This document shows positions 8,744-18,271 of a DNA stretch of 64,000 bases, one piece after another. The stretch covers positions 372,001 through 436,000 of the forward strand of contig NZ_VLXZ01000001.1 in NCBI RefSeq assembly GCF_007293315.1. The letters run 5' to 3'. Numbering within the stretch: the first letter of the stretch is position 1; each line of letters begins with the position of its first letter. The stretch is from Alkalicoccobacillus porphyridii. GTDB lineage: Bacteria; Bacillota; Bacilli; Bacillales; Bacillaceae_D. The notes under the pieces were generated by a model. That model had not been told where the DNA came from. It did no database searches and saw only the letters and a program-made list of their open reading frames with translations. A program made the position numbers and the translations under genes.

Positions 8744-9774
8744 TGAGCTAACACCTGCTTAGCTTGGGGAATTGTACGATGAATTTGAATTAACTGGGCA
8801 ATGATGCTAACAGCTATCTCTTCTGCACCCTGAGCGTTAATTGAAAGTCCCGCCGGAGAACAAACAAAGTCGGGCACCCCCATACCATGAAAAAGACGAG
8901 CTGTACGTTTTGAAGAGCCTAAAATACCAAGGTAGCGAATATTCTTTTGTTTGAGTCGTTGAATGAATGTTTGATCATGGTGAAAATGGTGGGACATGAC
9001 GACGATAGAATCCGTGGAGTTAATGGATAACAATTGGATTAATTCTGCAGGGAATCCTTGAACAAGCTTTTTTGCACTGGGGAATCTTTCGTTATTGCAA
9101 AGGGCAGGGCGCCAATCTGATACCCAAACCTCAAAGCCAATCTTGGCCGCCATTGAGACTAGTGGCCTGGCGTCTTCACCTGCACCAAATACGATAAGTC
9201 TCGGCTTAGGCAATACACGCTGGACATAAATGGGCTCTATAAAGTCAGATGTATTGATCCCCTTCAAAATAAGAGGATCGTGAAAACATTGAGCTAGCTT
9301 TGTAATGTCGCTAGTTGCGATTGAAGGTTTAGAGGCTAACACTTCACCAGAATCTAGTAAAAACAAATGACCTACACTCGTAATCTGCTTAACGATTAAA
9401 ACAGACTGTCCACGATCCAAGCATTCTTTTACCTTCCTTAGATCTTGGACATATTGTTCGTCCAGCCGCTCAAGCAAGACGTGAATCGTGCCATTACAGC
9501 CCGCTCCGGCTCCATAGGAGAAATCACCCTCTTCGCTCATATCATACGTTAGCTTTCGAGCGGTTTCCCCTTGGAGTACGCGTGCAGTAAGATCCTCCTC
9601 TAAACAACCAGCGCTTAAGATGCCGAACCTCTCTCCATCATGCTGAATAACCATGGAGGCCCCTTCTTTTTTGTAGGCTGATCCATCTACCTGTACGATA
9701 GTTGCCAGAGTTGCAGGATAGTCTATCCTTTCCAACACATCTAAAATGGTATAAAAATCGTCCAAGCAAACCAC
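8740..9774 (-). CDS. pucA: XdhC/CoxI-family xanthine dehydrogenase accessory protein PucA
   Basis: 344 aa with the two-part XdhC architecture. The N-terminal domain contains PATLATIVQVDGSAYKKEGASMVI and GILSAGCLEEDL, including the conserved Cys. The C-terminal Rossmann-like domain starts near residue 193 with LIVFGAGEDARPLVSMA, followed by VSDWRP. XdhC proteins bind the molybdenum cofactor, protect it during sulfuration and insert it into the dehydrogenase. First of the pucABCDE genes here, 21 nt after uraH. The 3' end overlaps pucB by the ATGA sequence. Confidence 0.92.
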   Translation of the reverse strand: MVCLDDFYTILDVLERIDYPATLATIVQVDGSAYKKEGASMVIQHDGERFGILSAGCLEEDLTARVLQGETARKLTYDMSEEGDFSYGAGAGCNGTIHVLLERLDEQYVQDLRKVKECLDRGQSVLIVKQITSVGHLFLLDSGEVLASKPSIATSDITKLAQCFHDPLILKGINTSDFIEPIYVQRVLPKPRLIVFGAGEDARPLVSMAAKIGFEVWVSDWRPALCNNERFPSAKKLVQGFPAELIQLLSINSTDSIVVMSHHFHHDQTFIQRLKQKNIRYLGILGSSKRTARLFHGMGVPDFVCSPAGLSINAQGAEEIAVSIIAQLIQIHRTIPQAKQVLAQ

Positions 9775-9795
9775 TCCTTTTTTGTTAATAGCGGT

Positions 9796-10152
9796 TTAAC
9801 TTCCGCGATAAACCTGATACCCCCATGGAGATATGAGCAACGGGATGTGGTATTGATTCACGTCTTCAGATAGAAACACCCTCGTAACAACAACTTCGAG
9901 AAAATGTGGTCTTTCAAAAATGAGCTGGTTCTTGCGAAAATATGGACCAACGGAATAGTGGAATTCGTATTCTCCATCACGAAATTGTTCTACATTCACA
10001 AGCGGCTGATTCACACGCCCGTCTCCATTCGTTTTTATTCTCGTCAGATGTTCTTTATGCGACTCAGATAGGACATAATATACATTAATCTCAACCTCTT
10101 CAGCTGGACAGCCGCGTGACAAATCTAAGACATGTGTGGTCACTTCTGTCAT
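9796..10152 (-). CDS. pucM: 5-hydroxyisourate hydrolase PucM/UraH
   Basis: Transthyretin-like protein of 118 aa. THVLDLSRGCPAEEV near the N-terminus and the C-terminal SPWGYQVYRGS are diagnostic; the terminal YRGS tetrapeptide distinguishes hydroxyisourate hydrolases from true transthyretin. It hydrolyses 5-hydroxyisourate, the uricase product, to OHCU, which UraD decarboxylates to (S)-allantoin. It starts 1 nt after the uricase stop codon, so the consecutive steps are translationally linked. Confidence 0.95.
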   Translation of the reverse strand: MTEVTTHVLDLSRGCPAEEVEINVYYVLSESHKEHLTRIKTNGDGRVNQPLVNVEQFRDGEYEFHYSVGPYFRKNQLIFERPHFLEVVVTRVFLSEDVNQYHIPLLISPWGYQVYRGS

Positions 10153-10153
10153 A

Positions 10154-11131
10154 TTAAGACTGCCCCTTAGCTATTTGTTCAAGCGGTTCAGCCATTATAT
10201 CATCTCTTTTGACCGTAAAGGTTTGAAAGCCATACGGTGGTCTTGGCTCTGTGAAGACCTTTCCATCAGAATCTGGAATGTCTTCTACAATAAGATCCCA
10301 TGTATGATTTTGCGATTGAAATGAGACGTCTCGTAATGACGGAAAGCGCGTGAGAATTTCACACCCTAAGACGTAAATAAGATGCTGAATTGATTTTGTT
10401 TTTGTTTGATGAAAAACAGACGTTATCAGATCGCGGACTTGTTCAGATGCCACATAGACTTTCGGGTTATCACCAAGCGCCTCATGCTCATGCTCGTATG
10501 TCCAATCCAGTGTTAAATAAACAAATAAGGGACGATTGGAATCCTCTGGCAGGGTCGTATATTCGTCTCGGATAAAGCCTGAAAACGAATTGCCCTGAAC
10601 TTTTATTAATTCGAGGTTTTTAAGTCCACTCTTCTGGTTTACCAACGTGTAACCAAGTGTAGAACGCTCCATTTTTACGAATGCGGTGGAGTGGTCATTA
10701 TGAGACTGCTTAAAAACAAGAGAGCTCTCTTCCCTGGCTTTATCCCCTGTTAAAGCAGATGTATTTTCAAAGCTTAACAGATTGCCTGCTAACTCCACCG
10801 TTGATATATGTGGGTATTGATCTAGAAATGCTCTTGCCGTAAAATCCAAAAAGCCTTCAAGTGTCGCACCATCATATAAGCCAAGATGACGCTGAATAAA
10901 GTTCTTCATGGAATCGGTGGCTACAACCAGGCTGTTATCTCCTTCTGTAAAGGACGAGAGAAATGCACCGCCTCCAATTGTCACCTGAATATTAGTAGCA
11001 AACAATATGTTTGATCTACCTGTAAAATCTGATTCCGGAATGGTTAATACGCCTGCCAAAGGCTTAAGATAGGTTCGATAAGCCAACACGTTTCCCTTTC
11101 CGTACGACAATCCTCTTTCTGACTCTCCCAT
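10154..11131 (-). CDS. pucL: Uricase (urate oxidase), stand-alone
   Basis: Cofactor-independent urate oxidase of 325 aa. The sequence has the two T-fold repeats, with YGKGNVLAYRTY at the N-terminus carrying the family Lys and ATDSMKNF (~74-81) carrying the catalytic Thr. QSQNHTW and FTEPRPPYGFQTFTV lie near the C-terminus. It oxidises urate to 5-hydroxyisourate. B. subtilis PucL is a fusion of an OHCU decarboxylase to uricase; here only uricase is present and the decarboxylase is separate (12643-13137). The ATG at 11131 is chosen over TTG at 11134 for spacing to GAGGTG. Confidence 0.95.
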   Translation of the reverse strand: MGESERGLSYGKGNVLAYRTYLKPLAGVLTIPESDFTGRSNILFATNIQVTIGGGAFLSSFTEGDNSLVVATDSMKNFIQRHLGLYDGATLEGFLDFTARAFLDQYPHISTVELAGNLLSFENTSALTGDKAREESSLVFKQSHNDHSTAFVKMERSTLGYTLVNQKSGLKNLELIKVQGNSFSGFIRDEYTTLPEDSNRPLFVYLTLDWTYEHEHEALGDNPKVYVASEQVRDLITSVFHQTKTKSIQHLIYVLGCEILTRFPSLRDVSFQSQNHTWDLIVEDIPDSDGKVFTEPRPPYGFQTFTVKRDDIMAEPLEQIAKGQS

Positions 11132-11170
11132 CAATACACCTCTTTTCCGATTAGTAGAAATGAAGGTTAT

Positions 11171-12541
11171 TTATACTTCATTTTTGGCTAACTCTAGACT
11201 CTTCAGCCACTGCCCCGTTCTCGAATGAATGGGACCATCTTGCCTAGTAAATACTCGCTGACCTGATGAAAAAACCTGTTCAACCCTTGTTGAGAACTGT
11301 TTCCCCGTATACAGCGATAAAGGGTGTTTTGCGTAATAATTATCAAGCGTCACCACATGCTGATTCATAGAAACCATCACAAGATCAGCATCCTTGCCTT
11401 CTGCTATGTCGCCTTTTCGATCAGCTAAACCGAATCGTTCCGCGGGCTTTTTAGCAGTCCATTGCGCGACGTGATGAAGATCAATCTCTTCATCAAGAGC
11501 AAACTGAAGGGCAGCGAGCAAGGTGCAGCCACCACCGTTAATTCCACCCCATGCTTCAAATAAGGAATAGTTCTCTTCATCCTTTAGTTCCGGATCGCAC
11601 GGAGAATGATCAGATGTTAAAAAATCAACCCTACCCATTTTCATTGCCGCCCTCAACTTTTTATGATCTGAGATATGACGCAATGGCGGGGCACATTTTG
11701 CAAGATTCCCTTTTTCATGCAAGTCCTGATGAGAGAATAGAAGATAATGTGGACACGTCTCAAGCGTCACATCCATCCCCTTTTGTTTGGCTCCTTCAAT
11801 TACAGCAACAGCCTCGACGCTACTAATATGCACAAAGTGTAGGGGACAGCCGGTGATGGAAGCATAATGTAGTGCTCGTTCCACTGCTTCAACCTCTGCG
11901 GCAATTGGTCTTGATTCTAAATAATCATCAGCCGTTACTTGTTGATGTTGGCGTTTCTGATTTGTTAAAAACGTCGTCATCGGACCACTCTCTGCATGCA
12001 AAGCAAGCACTTTGCCAAGCCCTGCTATATGGCTCATACCAAGTAAGAGCTCTTCGTCATTCACTGACTCAAACTCCTTATTTCCAGTGGGAGAAAGAAA
12101 TGCCTTAAAACCAAGGCAGCCTGCCTCTGCTAAAGCAGAAAGCTCATGAGTGTTGCCCGGTACAAGTCCAGCCCAAAGCCCAAAATCAATGATAGATTTC
12201 TCCATACCGAGCTGTGCTTTTGTAACTAAAGCATCCTTTGTTGTTGTTGAGGGTATGCCATTTAACGGCATATCTACAAATGTGGTAACTCCACCAGCTG
12301 CAAGCATCTCCGCTCCGGTTTTGAAGCCTTCCCAATGAGTCCGCCCTGGTTCATCTAGGTGAACGTGAACGTCTATCGCACCTGGAAAGACATACATGCC
12401 ACTCGCATCCACTTCCTCTGCTGCAGTTTGACTAATAGATGGTGCAACCTCAGCAATAGAGCCATTCTGGATACCTATCTCAGCATGTAAGATACCTGTA
12501 TCCAATACCACTGATCCATTACGAATAATAACGTCATACAT
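11171..12541 (-). CDS. pucH: Allantoinase PucH
   Basis: Cyclic amidohydrolase of 456 aa. FPGAIDVHVHLDEPGRT holds the HxH metal ligands; GFKAFLSPTG holds the Lys expected to be carboxylated; LALHAESG, PLHFVHISS and FLTSDHSPC supply the remaining ligands and the catalytic Asp. It opens the hydantoin ring of (S)-allantoin to give allantoate, the PucF substrate. The ATG at 12541 follows GGGGG with 7-nt spacing; an ATG seven codons earlier has no such site. It sits between uraD (101 nt upstream) and pucL (39 nt downstream) on the same strand. Confidence 0.94.
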   Translation of the reverse strand: MYDVIIRNGSVVLDTGILHAEIGIQNGSIAEVAPSISQTAAEEVDASGMYVFPGAIDVHVHLDEPGRTHWEGFKTGAEMLAAGGVTTFVDMPLNGIPSTTTKDALVTKAQLGMEKSIIDFGLWAGLVPGNTHELSALAEAGCLGFKAFLSPTGNKEFESVNDEELLLGMSHIAGLGKVLALHAESGPMTTFLTNQKRQHQQVTADDYLESRPIAAEVEAVERALHYASITGCPLHFVHISSVEAVAVIEGAKQKGMDVTLETCPHYLLFSHQDLHEKGNLAKCAPPLRHISDHKKLRAAMKMGRVDFLTSDHSPCDPELKDEENYSLFEAWGGINGGGCTLLAALQFALDEEIDLHHVAQWTAKKPAERFGLADRKGDIAEGKDADLVMVSMNQHVVTLDNYYAKHPLSLYTGKQFSTRVEQVFSSGQRVFTRQDGPIHSRTGQWLKSLELAKNEV

Positions 12542-12642
12542 CTTATTTCCCCCTAAAAACATCTAACCTATTGAAATATATTTATCGTAGCATCCTCACC
12601 GCTAGAACATTTGTCCAGGATAAGAAAATCTCACACTGTTTT

Positions 12643-13137
12643 TTATGAACAAAGCGCTTGCAGTCGAATATGAGCAATTTTATGAACCTCTTCAATAGCA
12701 GTTGAAAATTCTTCCTCCGCCGAATTCTTCACCCGCGATTGCATTTGTTGATAGATGGCTGCTTTGTCCATGCCTTTCACTGCAACGATAAAAGGAAATC
12801 CAAAGGTATCCATGTACGTTTGGTTTAAGCGCAGAAACTGGTCATATTCTGTAGATGTTAAGTCTGTCAGCCCAGCATTTTGTTGCTCTTGCTTAGACAG
12901 ATCCGTCATTTGAATACGCTCCCCTAGATTCGGATGCGCCAGAAGCAGCCTCTTCTTTTGTTCAACAGATGACTGGTCTACGATTTCCTTCATTTTTGCT
13001 CGGAGCTCCGAAACGGATGAGTACGGCCTATGCTCCACCGCCAGCTCAGCTACCCACTTTGAGTGTTCATAAATACTAGATAACGTTTGAACAAACGCTT
13101 CGTCACTCGCACCATTTAATTCCGTCAGTGTCACCAT
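12643..13137 (-). CDS. uraD: OHCU decarboxylase UraD, stand-alone
   Basis: 164 aa 2-oxo-4-hydroxy-4-carboxy-5-ureidoimidazoline decarboxylase. Family residues are visible in order: the N-terminal LNGASDEAFV, SIYEHSKWVAE, AHPNLGERI with the catalytic His, LTSTEYDQFLRLN, and FGFPFIVAVKG. It makes (S)-allantoin stereospecifically. In B. subtilis this domain is fused to uricase; here it is the first gene of the operon and uricase is the third. The start faces pucR across a 163-bp intergenic region that should contain both promoters. Confidence 0.94.
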   Translation of the reverse strand: MVTLTELNGASDEAFVQTLSSIYEHSKWVAELAVEHRPYSSVSELRAKMKEIVDQSSVEQKKRLLLAHPNLGERIQMTDLSKQEQQNAGLTDLTSTEYDQFLRLNQTYMDTFGFPFIVAVKGMDKAAIYQQMQSRVKNSAEEEFSTAIEEVHKIAHIRLQALCS

Positions 13138-13190
13138 AGCGATTCCTTTCCATTCTGGATTTCTATTAGTTTATAAGCATCGAGCTCTAA

Positions 13191-13203
13191 GGTCATTGGT
13201 TAT
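13191..13203 (+). promoter_or_regulatory. PucR-box-like site between uraD and pucR
   Basis: GGTCATTGGTTAT keeps the core CNTTGGTTA of the PucR box (WWWCNTTGGTTAA, recalled from B. subtilis) and lies in the shared uraD/pucR promoter region. Binding by PucR is an inference. Confidence 0.5.
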
Positions 13204-13300
13204 AATCACTAAATCTTTAAAAAAAACAGGCAATTCTTCCAGTCAGGAGTTCACTATGCTACCATGAAGGATATAGAGTACAAAGGCTCGGAGGGAAGAA

Positions 13301-14914
13301 ATGAAGCTTACTACCTTACTGTCACAAAAACCATTTTCTCAGCTGAAAATATTGGCTGGTCATAAAGGACTGCATCAAGAGGTCAATCATGTGACGATGA
13401 TGGATGCGCCAGACATCATTCCTTATCTCAAATCGAATGATCTTCTGCTGACAACCGGTTATCACTTAAAGGATCAGCCGGAGGTATTTACTGAGTTAAT
13501 CAAGGAGATGGCCAACCTCCACTGTTCCGCTATTTTTATAAAAACGGAACGATTTTTGCATACCCTGCCCCAATGCGTATTGGAGACAGCTGATCAAATG
13601 CAGTTCCCTATTATTGAGCTACCTGAAGAATGGTCACTTGGTGATACCATGAATCAATTGTTAACGATTATTTTAGACAAACGAACGAGTGAACTAAGAC
13701 ATGCCATTGATACACACCGGCAATTCACTTCCCACATCATGAATGGGAATGGTCTAGTCGCACTTATGAAGCATCTTACTCAGCTATTGAATCGTGAAGT
13801 CATATTAACCAATCCATACATTTCGCCTATCGCAGGTAAGTCTGATCTGCTAGACCAGCTACCTTATATCACCGAGCTTGCTCAATACGGATACTTATTA
13901 TTGCCACACTCTACGGAAGTTTGTTTTTCAGATGTTCAAACTCAAACCGACTACACCGTTTACCCTGTTCATAAACATACCAATCAACCCGATCTTCTCT
14001 TTGTGAGAGGAGCGATTTCCGAGTCAGACCATGTGAGCCGTCTCATTATTGAACAGGCGGTCAATGTGCTTTCCTTTGAACGATTAAGGGAAGAGGCCAT
14101 TAAACAAACAACACGAAGAATACGAAATGAATTTTTTGCAAATTTTCTCGACCAAAGCTACACAAGTGATGAAGAAATGACAAATAAAGCAAATGAATTC
14201 GATATGCCCGTAGATCAGGAATATATCTGTGCAGTTGGTGAAATGGATCCACAGAATGAATTTTGGAACTATCAAAGCCATCACAAGGAATTGGATCAAA
14301 TTTATGATTTCCTTGAAAATGAATTGCAGTCCTTGGGTGTACCATGTTACTTGTTCACGAAAGGAGGGCAACTAATTCTTTTAATTGCAGTCAATGATCT
14401 AACGGAAGATGTGCAACCATTCTGTGCTTCTTTTCTTGAGCTACTTCAATTAAGGTTATCTCGCTTTTACCATCTTACATTGTCATTTGGTGTTAGCCAT
14501 GTTTGCCCTTCCTTTCTTGCCGTACATCAAGGGTATCAGGAAGCGCAAAAAGCCTTTCAACCAGCAAGTGGGTGGCGACAGCCCTCCTCTATCTATTTTT
14601 ACCAAACCACCGATATTAGCGGTTTATTAAGGTTGATCCCTGAAAAAGAACTTTCTTCTTACTATGACCAAACCTTTAAGCAGCTCAAACTCGATCAACT
14701 TGATGAAGATAAAACCCTCCTACATACGCTGTTTATGTATATGGAGTGTCAGTGTCAAATATCAGAGACGGCGAAACAGCTATTTGTTCATCGAAACACT
14801 GTGGTGTACCGACTCGAAAAATGCGAAGAACTCCTAAGGACCTCTCTAAAAGATCCCGAGTTCACCCTACAAATTCGAACAGCCATGAGAATAAGACAGA
14901 TCATAGAAGGATAA
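13301..14914 (+). CDS. pucR: PucR-family transcriptional regulator of purine catabolism
   Basis: 537 aa with the usual layout. An N-terminal PucR sensor domain (LSQKPFSQLKILAG through DAPDIIPYLKSNDLLLTTGY) is followed by a middle region. The C-terminal CdaR/PucR helix-turn-helix reads QISETAKQLFVHRNTVVYRLEKCEELL (~495-521, shown here only in part by its key residues RNTVVYR). In B. subtilis PucR activates the puc genes and responds to pathway intermediates such as allantoin and allantoate. GGAGGG lies 5 nt before the ATG. Divergent from the operon it probably controls. Confidence 0.9.
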   Translation: MKLTTLLSQKPFSQLKILAGHKGLHQEVNHVTMMDAPDIIPYLKSNDLLLTTGYHLKDQPEVFTELIKEMANLHCSAIFIKTERFLHTLPQCVLETADQMQFPIIELPEEWSLGDTMNQLLTIILDKRTSELRHAIDTHRQFTSHIMNGNGLVALMKHLTQLLNREVILTNPYISPIAGKSDLLDQLPYITELAQYGYLLLPHSTEVCFSDVQTQTDYTVYPVHKHTNQPDLLFVRGAISESDHVSRLIIEQAVNVLSFERLREEAIKQTTRRIRNEFFANFLDQSYTSDEEMTNKANEFDMPVDQEYICAVGEMDPQNEFWNYQSHHKELDQIYDFLENELQSLGVPCYLFTKGGQLILLIAVNDLTEDVQPFCASFLELLQLRLSRFYHLTLSFGVSHVCPSFLAVHQGYQEAQKAFQPASGWRQPSSIYFYQTTDISGLLRLIPEKELSSYYDQTFKQLKLDQLDEDKTLLHTLFMYMECQCQISETAKQLFVHRNTVVYRLEKCEELLRTSLKDPEFTLQIRTAMRIRQIIEG

Positions 14915-14943
14915 GAAACGATGCTAGGGTACGTATTTAGATA

Positions 14944-14978
14944 TAAAAAGAGCCGAGTGACATCATCACTCGGCTCTC
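14944..14978 (-). terminator. Terminator of the RND transporter gene (may also stop pucR)
   Basis: Perfect 12-bp stem AGAGCCGAGTGA / TCACTCGGCTCT; the T-run (CTTTTTAT) is on the minus-strand side. Confidence 0.85.
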
Positions 14979-14994
14979 GCTTTACGCTCAGGTC

Positions 14995-17900
14995 CTATTC
15001 CTTAACTGCACGCTTTTTCATCTTCATTAATAATTCATATACTAAAGGCACAATTAACAGAGTCAATAAGGTTGAACTTGTTAACCCTCCAATCACCGTA
15101 ACTCCTAGTCCTTTAGAGATTAATCCGCCACCTTCAAACCCAAATGCGAGTGGTAATAGGGCTCCAATGGTTGCAAGAGCGGTCATTAAAATTGGTCGTA
15201 AACGAGTTGATCCTGCTTCAAGCAAGGCTTCTCTTGTTGAAAGTCCCTCGTTTTCCTGATGAATAACACGGTCAATTAACACAATAGCATTTGTCACAAC
15301 AATTCCAATGAGCATTAATGCACCAATCATGGATGATACACTAATGGTTTCACCAGCAATTAATAGAGCGACCAAGGCTCCAATCACTGTGAATGGAAGG
15401 GAGAAGAGGATGGCAAAAGGTGCAAGTCCTCCTCCAAAGGTTAGCACAAGCACAAAGTACACGATGGCTATCGCCGCTAGCATCGCAAGGCCTAGCTGCG
15501 TGAAGGACTCTTCGATATCTGCTGACACTCCACCCATCGATACGTCAACACCACTTGGCAGGTCTAATTCATCCAGCTCTGCCTGAACCGCTGATGAGAC
15601 TGCACCGACATCATTACTAGTGATGTTTCCTGAAGCATCTGCGTAGATCTCGCCATTACGTCTTGTAATTGTATCTGGTGTTGTTCCTTCTTCAATTGTT
15701 ACAAGATCACGAATCTCTACTTCTTCTCCTAATGCAGTAAGAATCGTACGATCAAGCAGTTCCTCAATGGATGCATAGGATTCTTCTTCTTTTTCAACAA
15801 AAACGTCAAGCTCTGCGCCTTCTTCGTTAATTGTTGTTAACACTTCTCGTTGCCCATAGTTAGAAAGCGTCATCCCAACCTGCGCTGCTGTTAAACCGTT
15901 TCTGCTAAGCTCTTCAGCATCTGCAACGAGATTGTATTCTTCGTACTGCTCAGATAAACTCGTCTCTACATCTGATAAATCCTCTTGAGCGGCAAGTAGC
16001 TGTTCTACTTCCGTGACCACTGGCTGAATGACTTCAAGTGATGGACCACTAACTTGAACGGATAGTTCACTCGATGCCCCTGACATTTCCGAAAAGTCTT
16101 GATTTGCCCACGTACCCTTGTCAGAAAGAGCCGTTAATTGATCCATAACCTCGTCTTTTTCAGCAGCAAATCCTACAAAGTCATCTGCATATTGAATGTA
16201 AAATATAGAAGAGTTTGACGGCCCCATACTTAACGGGTTTTCTCCACCAATAGATAACTGTATTAACTCAATGCCCTCTCGTTCTTCAAGCAAGGTTTCT
16301 GCCTGACCCGCAAGCTCTTCAACTTCATCAGTTGTCTGACCTGGTTCTGGATTAAATGTTACATACATTGCTTTTTCTTCGTCAGCAGGAAGGAAGCTAA
16401 CACCTACCGCTGGAACTAAAAACAAACTGCCAACTAATAACGCAATGGCCACGAGGGACGTGATCCACTTATGATCTAAAGACCAATTTAAAATACGTTT
16501 ATATGCATTCGCTAATTTGCTTGGTTTCTCAGCATGCGATTGATTGGCCTGACTTAACCCTTTTTTAAACATTGAATGAGCCATCATCGGCACAATCGTA
16601 ATCGCAACTAAAAGCGAGGCCAAAAGAGCAAATACAACGGTTAAAGCAAACGGCAGAAATAGTTCACCAACCATTCCTTCCACTAACCCTAAAGGCAAAA
16701 ATACGGAAATGGTCACAATTGTTGATGAAAGGATCGGCATAAACATTTCTTTTGTGGCATCAACAATTAATGCTTTTCCTTTTAAAGGTTCACTAGCCAT
16801 GCCCATTCGTCTAAATATATTCTCGATGACCACAATAGAGTCATCTATCACTCGACCAATTGCAACGGTCATAGCACCTAATGTCATCACATTTAGGGTA
16901 ATATCCATTTGATTTAATAGTAAGATCGCAATTAACAAGGATAACGGAATAGAAATAACCGAAATCAGCGTTGTTTTGAAATTACGTAAAAACAAAAGAA
17001 TAATGATCATCGCGAACAAAGCGCCAAACAACGCTTTACTAATCATGGTTTCAACCGATTCTTTAATTGGTTCACCCAAATCGAGCGTCGATACAATCTC
17101 TAGTCCAGAATGCTTCTCCTCAAGCTCACTGGCAGTCTCCATTGCTCGGTCCACAACATCCACTGTATTTGCATCCGCATTACTTACAATTTGGATACCA
17201 ATTGCGTCCTTGCCATTTGTTCTTGAAATCGATTGAGATTCATTTACAACTTCAATATTCGCAAGTTCCCCAAGCGTAACCGTGGGAATATCGAAGCTTG
17301 CCGGTAGCTCAGATCCTACTGGTGTTTCTGGATCGATCTCTCCACCAGGAACCATCTCCTCAGCCCCCGGCATTACCTCAGGGCTGCCACCCAAACTTAC
17401 AGGAATCAAAATCGCTTCTAAATCCTCAACTGTGTGAACATCTCCATCTATAACAACTGACTGCTCTTTGTCTCCAAATGTGTATAAACCAAGCGGAAAC
17501 CTTATATCAGATCCCTGAATGATTTGAAGCACTGTCTCTTCATCTAAACCGTTCTCAGCTAGCTCCTCTTCATTAAATTGAAGTTGAACTTCCTTTACCG
17601 TTTGCCCACTTAGACTAACAGAAGAAACGCCATCCAGCCCTTCTAGAGCAGGAGCTACTTCATTTTCAACCAAATCCGTTAAATCTGTTAATGATTCTTC
17701 ACTCGATGCACTTAATGTTAAAACTGGAAAAGCGGATAGACTGAGTCGAGAGATGCTTGGATCTGACACGCCTTCCGGAAATGATTCTCCATCTAACACA
17801 TCTTTCACTTCAGTTAACGCTTCATCCATATCCTTGCTAAATCGATATTCAATTTGTATGGATGATGCATTTTGGAAAGAACTCGAAGTTACATTGGCCA

Positions 17901-18132
17901 CACCATTTAGGCCTTCAACCTTCTGTTCGATTGGCTCTGTCACCTTATCTAATACTTCTTCTGGTGTAGCACCAGGATAAGTAGTTGTAATCGTAATGAT
18001 AGGTGTATTAATATTAGGTATTGTTTCCATTTTCATATTCAATCCAGAATAAAGTCCAGCTGCCACTACCATGATTGTGAGTAGCCATAAAGCAAACTTA
18101 TTCTTTAAAGAAAACTCAATGATCTTTTTCAT
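14995..18132 (-). CDS. swrC: RND-family efflux transporter, SwrC-like
   Basis: 1045 aa AcrB-type RND protein. The N-terminus KFALWLLTIMVVAAGLYSG is the first transmembrane helix and continues into TTTYPGATPEEV, a porter-domain hallmark. The middle RVIDDSIVVIENI (~407) is helix 4 with the Asp pair for proton relay. A second set of helices lies at ~530-560 and beyond 860. It resembles SwrC of B. subtilis, which exports surfactin and supports swarming. No membrane fusion protein is adjacent, as usual for monoderm RND pumps. A strong SD (GAGGGGG) precedes the ATG. Probably repressed by the divergent TetR protein. Confidence 0.88.
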   Translation of the reverse strand: MKKIIEFSLKNKFALWLLTIMVVAAGLYSGLNMKMETIPNINTPIITITTTYPGATPEEVLDKVTEPIEQKVEGLNGVANVTSSSFQNASSIQIEYRFSKDMDEALTEVKDVLDGESFPEGVSDPSISRLSLSAFPVLTLSASSEESLTDLTDLVENEVAPALEGLDGVSSVSLSGQTVKEVQLQFNEEELAENGLDEETVLQIIQGSDIRFPLGLYTFGDKEQSVVIDGDVHTVEDLEAILIPVSLGGSPEVMPGAEEMVPGGEIDPETPVGSELPASFDIPTVTLGELANIEVVNESQSISRTNGKDAIGIQIVSNADANTVDVVDRAMETASELEEKHSGLEIVSTLDLGEPIKESVETMISKALFGALFAMIIILLFLRNFKTTLISVISIPLSLLIAILLLNQMDITLNVMTLGAMTVAIGRVIDDSIVVIENIFRRMGMASEPLKGKALIVDATKEMFMPILSSTIVTISVFLPLGLVEGMVGELFLPFALTVVFALLASLLVAITIVPMMAHSMFKKGLSQANQSHAEKPSKLANAYKRILNWSLDHKWITSLVAIALLVGSLFLVPAVGVSFLPADEEKAMYVTFNPEPGQTTDEVEELAGQAETLLEEREGIELIQLSIGGENPLSMGPSNSSIFYIQYADDFVGFAAEKDEVMDQLTALSDKGTWANQDFSEMSGASSELSVQVSGPSLEVIQPVVTEVEQLLAAQEDLSDVETSLSEQYEEYNLVADAEELSRNGLTAAQVGMTLSNYGQREVLTTINEEGAELDVFVEKEEESYASIEELLDRTILTALGEEVEIRDLVTIEEGTTPDTITRRNGEIYADASGNITSNDVGAVSSAVQAELDELDLPSGVDVSMGGVSADIEESFTQLGLAMLAAIAIVYFVLVLTFGGGLAPFAILFSLPFTVIGALVALLIAGETISVSSMIGALMLIGIVVTNAIVLIDRVIHQENEGLSTREALLEAGSTRLRPILMTALATIGALLPLAFGFEGGGLISKGLGVTVIGGLTSSTLLTLLIVPLVYELLMKMKKRAVKE

Positions 18133-18188
18133 TAGAACCCCCTCAGATCCTTTAATCTTGACTTATTTTCAAAAACACATATACAATA

Positions 18189-18202
18189 TGACCATACAGT
18201 CA
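18189..18202. promoter_or_regulatory. TetR operator-like palindrome 1
   Basis: TGACCATACAGTCA, an imperfect palindrome in the swrC/tetR intergenic region, centred 32 bp (about three helical turns) from the second copy. Confidence 0.6.
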
Positions 18203-18220
18203 ATATTCTCTTATATTATT

Positions 18221-18234
18221 TGACCGGATAGTCA
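18221..18234. promoter_or_regulatory. TetR operator-like palindrome 2
   Basis: TGACCGGATAGTCA; its reverse complement TGACTATCCGGTCA matches the common TGAC-N6-GTCA design of TetR operators next to exporter genes. Placed to repress both divergent genes. Confidence 0.65.
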
Positions 18235-18271
18235 TTAGTCAAGTAAAAAATGACAAAGGAGCTGAACCGTC

